Position numbers and translations under genes: made by a program. 64,000 nucleotides of DNA, taken from NCBI GenBank assembly GCA_028280485.1, contig JANQLS010000175.1, forward strand, positions 1-64,000. Reading direction: 5' to 3'. The notes under the pieces were generated by a model. That model made no database searches. It saw nothing but the letters and a program-made list of their open reading frames with translations, and was not told the DNA's origin. This document shows positions 62,802 through 64,000 of this stretch, piece after piece. The DNA is from Planctomycetota bacterium (GTDB taxonomy: Bacteria; Planctomycetota; UBA8108; JACQVS01). The stretch's first letter is position 1; the number at the start of each line of letters is the position of its first letter.

Positions 62802-62813
62802 GGAGCGTGCGGA

Positions 62814-64000
62814 CTACTGCCCAACGATCACCGTTTCTTTGAGTGTAAAAGTGTTCTTTAAGATAACAGTGCCATTCTCGAATGACAGAAGCACCAATGT
62901 TTTCTCCGGATGAAAATCAACGCCCCATATATTATGTTCGTAGGGCTTTTCTTCATCTAATATCACCTTCCCCTCCTTCTTTATAATCATAAATTTATCC
63001 GTTCCCGCTATGAAAGTTCGACCATCGGGGCTCCAGCTAATGTTTCGAATTTCTGAATATCCCTTAAACGGAATGGTCTTTAGGAGTTCTCCCTCCTTTG
63101 ACCAGAGCTGAACGACCGGGTGAACCGATTCATTGCCGTAGTCCCCGATAGCAAAGAATTCACCCGATCGATGCCATCGAACTGAGAGCAACAAAACGGG
63201 ATCTTCTGAATCGGTCCTATGTTGAATTTGTTTTATGACTTCTCCCGTGTCTTTGTGAATCGTTATATATTTTCCTAAGGTAACAATCAAAGAGCTGTTT
63301 GGAGACCATTCAACAGCTGTTAAACCGAGAGCGTCTTTGTATCTCGGGATATCATGAATGAGTTTTCCCTTAGCTTCGTAAATTTTTAAATGACCATCGT
63401 CAGTATTGGTGAGGGCTAAGCGATCGCCATGAGTTGTCCAAGCAATTCCACGGCCGTGGGTGGTTTCCAATGGCGTATATTCTTTCGTTTCCACATCGAA
63501 GATGCCGTTGATATTTCCCCCTTGACTTGAGACGGCTAATTGATTTCCGTCTGGATGCCAGTCGAGAAAGGTTACAGTGAAGTCTTTAACGACGTTTTTA
63601 AAATCTTTTGGAGTTCTCGGATAAAGAATGGTTCTTTCATGGGTTTCTGAGTCGAACACCCATAAGGTGTTCTCGCCGCCTACTGCAAACTTCGATCCAT
63701 CGGGGCTCCACTTCACGCACCAAAGAATATCGTTAGGATTATTGAGGTAGGTTTTTTTGGGGGGCTTTGGTTGATCAAAATTATATTCAGCATGTAGGGG
63801 AAGGCCTTCGTCTTTTGAGGGGTCGAAGCCAAAGAAGCCGGCAAAGAAATCACCGAGTTCACCGAAATTTAAATAAAACCCACCATCGACAAATGGAAGC
63901 CAAGCCTCTGCTCCAAACCTCCAAAATGTCGAGATGTGTTTTCCCGGTTTGCCGGCATTTTTATGAGGTGAATCTGGATAGTGGTAACCCCACGCAGTAA
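62814..64000 (-). CDS. WD40/propeller-like protein, N-terminal part beyond the window
   Basis: The frame stays open from the stop at 62814-62816 to the right edge, so at least 394 C-terminal residues are present and the start lies outside. A GTG at 63716 could be misread as the start, but the reading frame continues upstream with sensible protein (PFVDGGFYLNFGELGDFFAG; AWGYHYPDSPH). The visible part has WD40-like repeats with the WSPDG/WHPDG signature five or more times (VKWSPDGSKFAVGG, LDWHPDGNQLAVSS, VEWSPNSSLIVTLG, ISWSPDGRTFIAGT, VDFHPEKTLVLLSF). The stretch upstream of the repeats is Gly/Phe-rich. Likely a propeller of a larger protein; role unknown. Confidence 0.85.
   Translation of the reverse strand, partial: TAWGYHYPDSPHKNAGKPGKHISTFWRFGAEAWLPFVDGGFYLNFGELGDFFAGFFGFDPSKDEGLPLHAEYNFDQPKPPKKTYLNNPNDILWCVKWSPDGSKFAVGGENTLWVFDSETHERTILYPRTPKDFKNVVKDFTVTFLDWHPDGNQLAVSSQGGNINGIFDVETKEYTPLETTHGRGIAWTTHGDRLALTNTDDGHLKIYEAKGKLIHDIPRYKDALGLTAVEWSPNSSLIVTLGKYITIHKDTGEVIKQIQHRTDSEDPVLLLSVRWHRSGEFFAIGDYGNESVHPVVQLWSKEGELLKTIPFKGYSEIRNISWSPDGRTFIAGTDKFMIIKKEGKVILDEEKPYEHNIWGVDFHPEKTLVLLSFENGTVILKNTFTLKETVIVGQ

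Noticed and set aside
63717-64000. WD40-like gene starting at the GTG at 63716, with a forward frame (63767-64000) as a separate gene
   Set aside because: The minus-strand frame stays open to the window edge with protein-like sequence, so the gene is cut by the edge and the forward frame is its shadow.
1-64000. tRNA, rRNA, integrase or transposase genes
   Set aside because: No sequence with tRNA features and no recombinase or transposase motif was recognised on either strand, although a dedicated search program could find weak cases.

Overview
The window looks like chromosomal DNA of a Planctomycetota bacterium, or at least a PVC-superphylum relative. The evidence is protein-family content. 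There are three DUF1549/DUF1553 + DUF1501 modules, two giant dehydrogenase/HEAT proteins ending in a 'Pirellula/Verrucomicrobium-type' c-type haem domain, an iduronate-sulfatase-like sulfatase, Gfo/Idh/MocA oxidoreductases, FG-GAP and PQQ-type propellers, and dockerin-like EF-hand tails. No rRNA, tRNA, CRISPR array, prophage or transposase gene was found.

Layout. 1-462: duplicated 227-bp unit and short palindromes. 463-8740 (-): operon 1, with DUF1549/1553 protein, Tat-exported DUF1501 protein, and SGNH/dehydrogenase/HEAT/cytochrome fusion. 9015-10454 (+): three tandem paralogous lipoproteins. 10461-12230 (-): DEAD-box RNA helicase. 12600-14083 (+): BamE-like lipoprotein and a second lipoprotein. 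14268-16714: two convergent Gfo/Idh/MocA oxidoreductases sharing one hairpin terminator. 16883-26924 (-): operon 2, same logic as operon 1, ending in a 1726-aa deacetylase/FG-GAP/dehydrogenase/cytochrome fusion. 27099-29730 (+): proline-racemase-family enzyme and sulfatase. 30054-33543 (-): two tandem membrane paralogues, a protein with a Gly/Cys tail, and a GRDP-like protein. 33695-35214 (+): putative toroid protein with a small membrane partner. 35440-38104: 7Fe ferredoxin divergent from a GAF-GAF-sigma54 activator. 38174-39613: secreted three-repeat protein with dockerin-like tail. 40083-43851: FG-GAP protein, small membrane-anchored protein, PQQ propeller. 44198-48639 (-): NAD-linked formate dehydrogenase. 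48959-53680: lectin-like protein, beta-helix/dockerin protein, hybrid histidine kinase with a haem-binding sensor. 54114-57093: secreted protein and CvpA-like membrane protein. 57456-62123 (+): operon 3, DUF1549/LamG/DUF1553 plus DUF1501. 62814-64000 (-): WD40-like protein cut by the window edge.

The two strongest observations are these. (1) The formate dehydrogenase alpha subunit is one 920-residue gene (44198-46960) with an in-frame UGA at the active-site position. It is followed at the right distance by a SECIS-like hairpin with a GGUCU loop, so this is a selenoprotein and not two genes or a pseudogene. (2) Intergenic DNA is full of structured repeats: GTAG-headed palindromes of the REP type (some supplying the stop codon of the adjacent gene), six sites with paired 28-31-bp inverted repeats, and composite elements whose ends are inverted copies of a 17-bp sequence. 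No mobilising enzyme is in the window.

Working picture, partly inference: a heterotrophic marine-type planctomycete with extracytoplasmic oxidative and sulfated-polymer catabolism (three cytochrome/DUF1501 modules, sulfatase, lectin, dockerin-like proteins), plus selenium-dependent formate oxidation coupled to NAD+.
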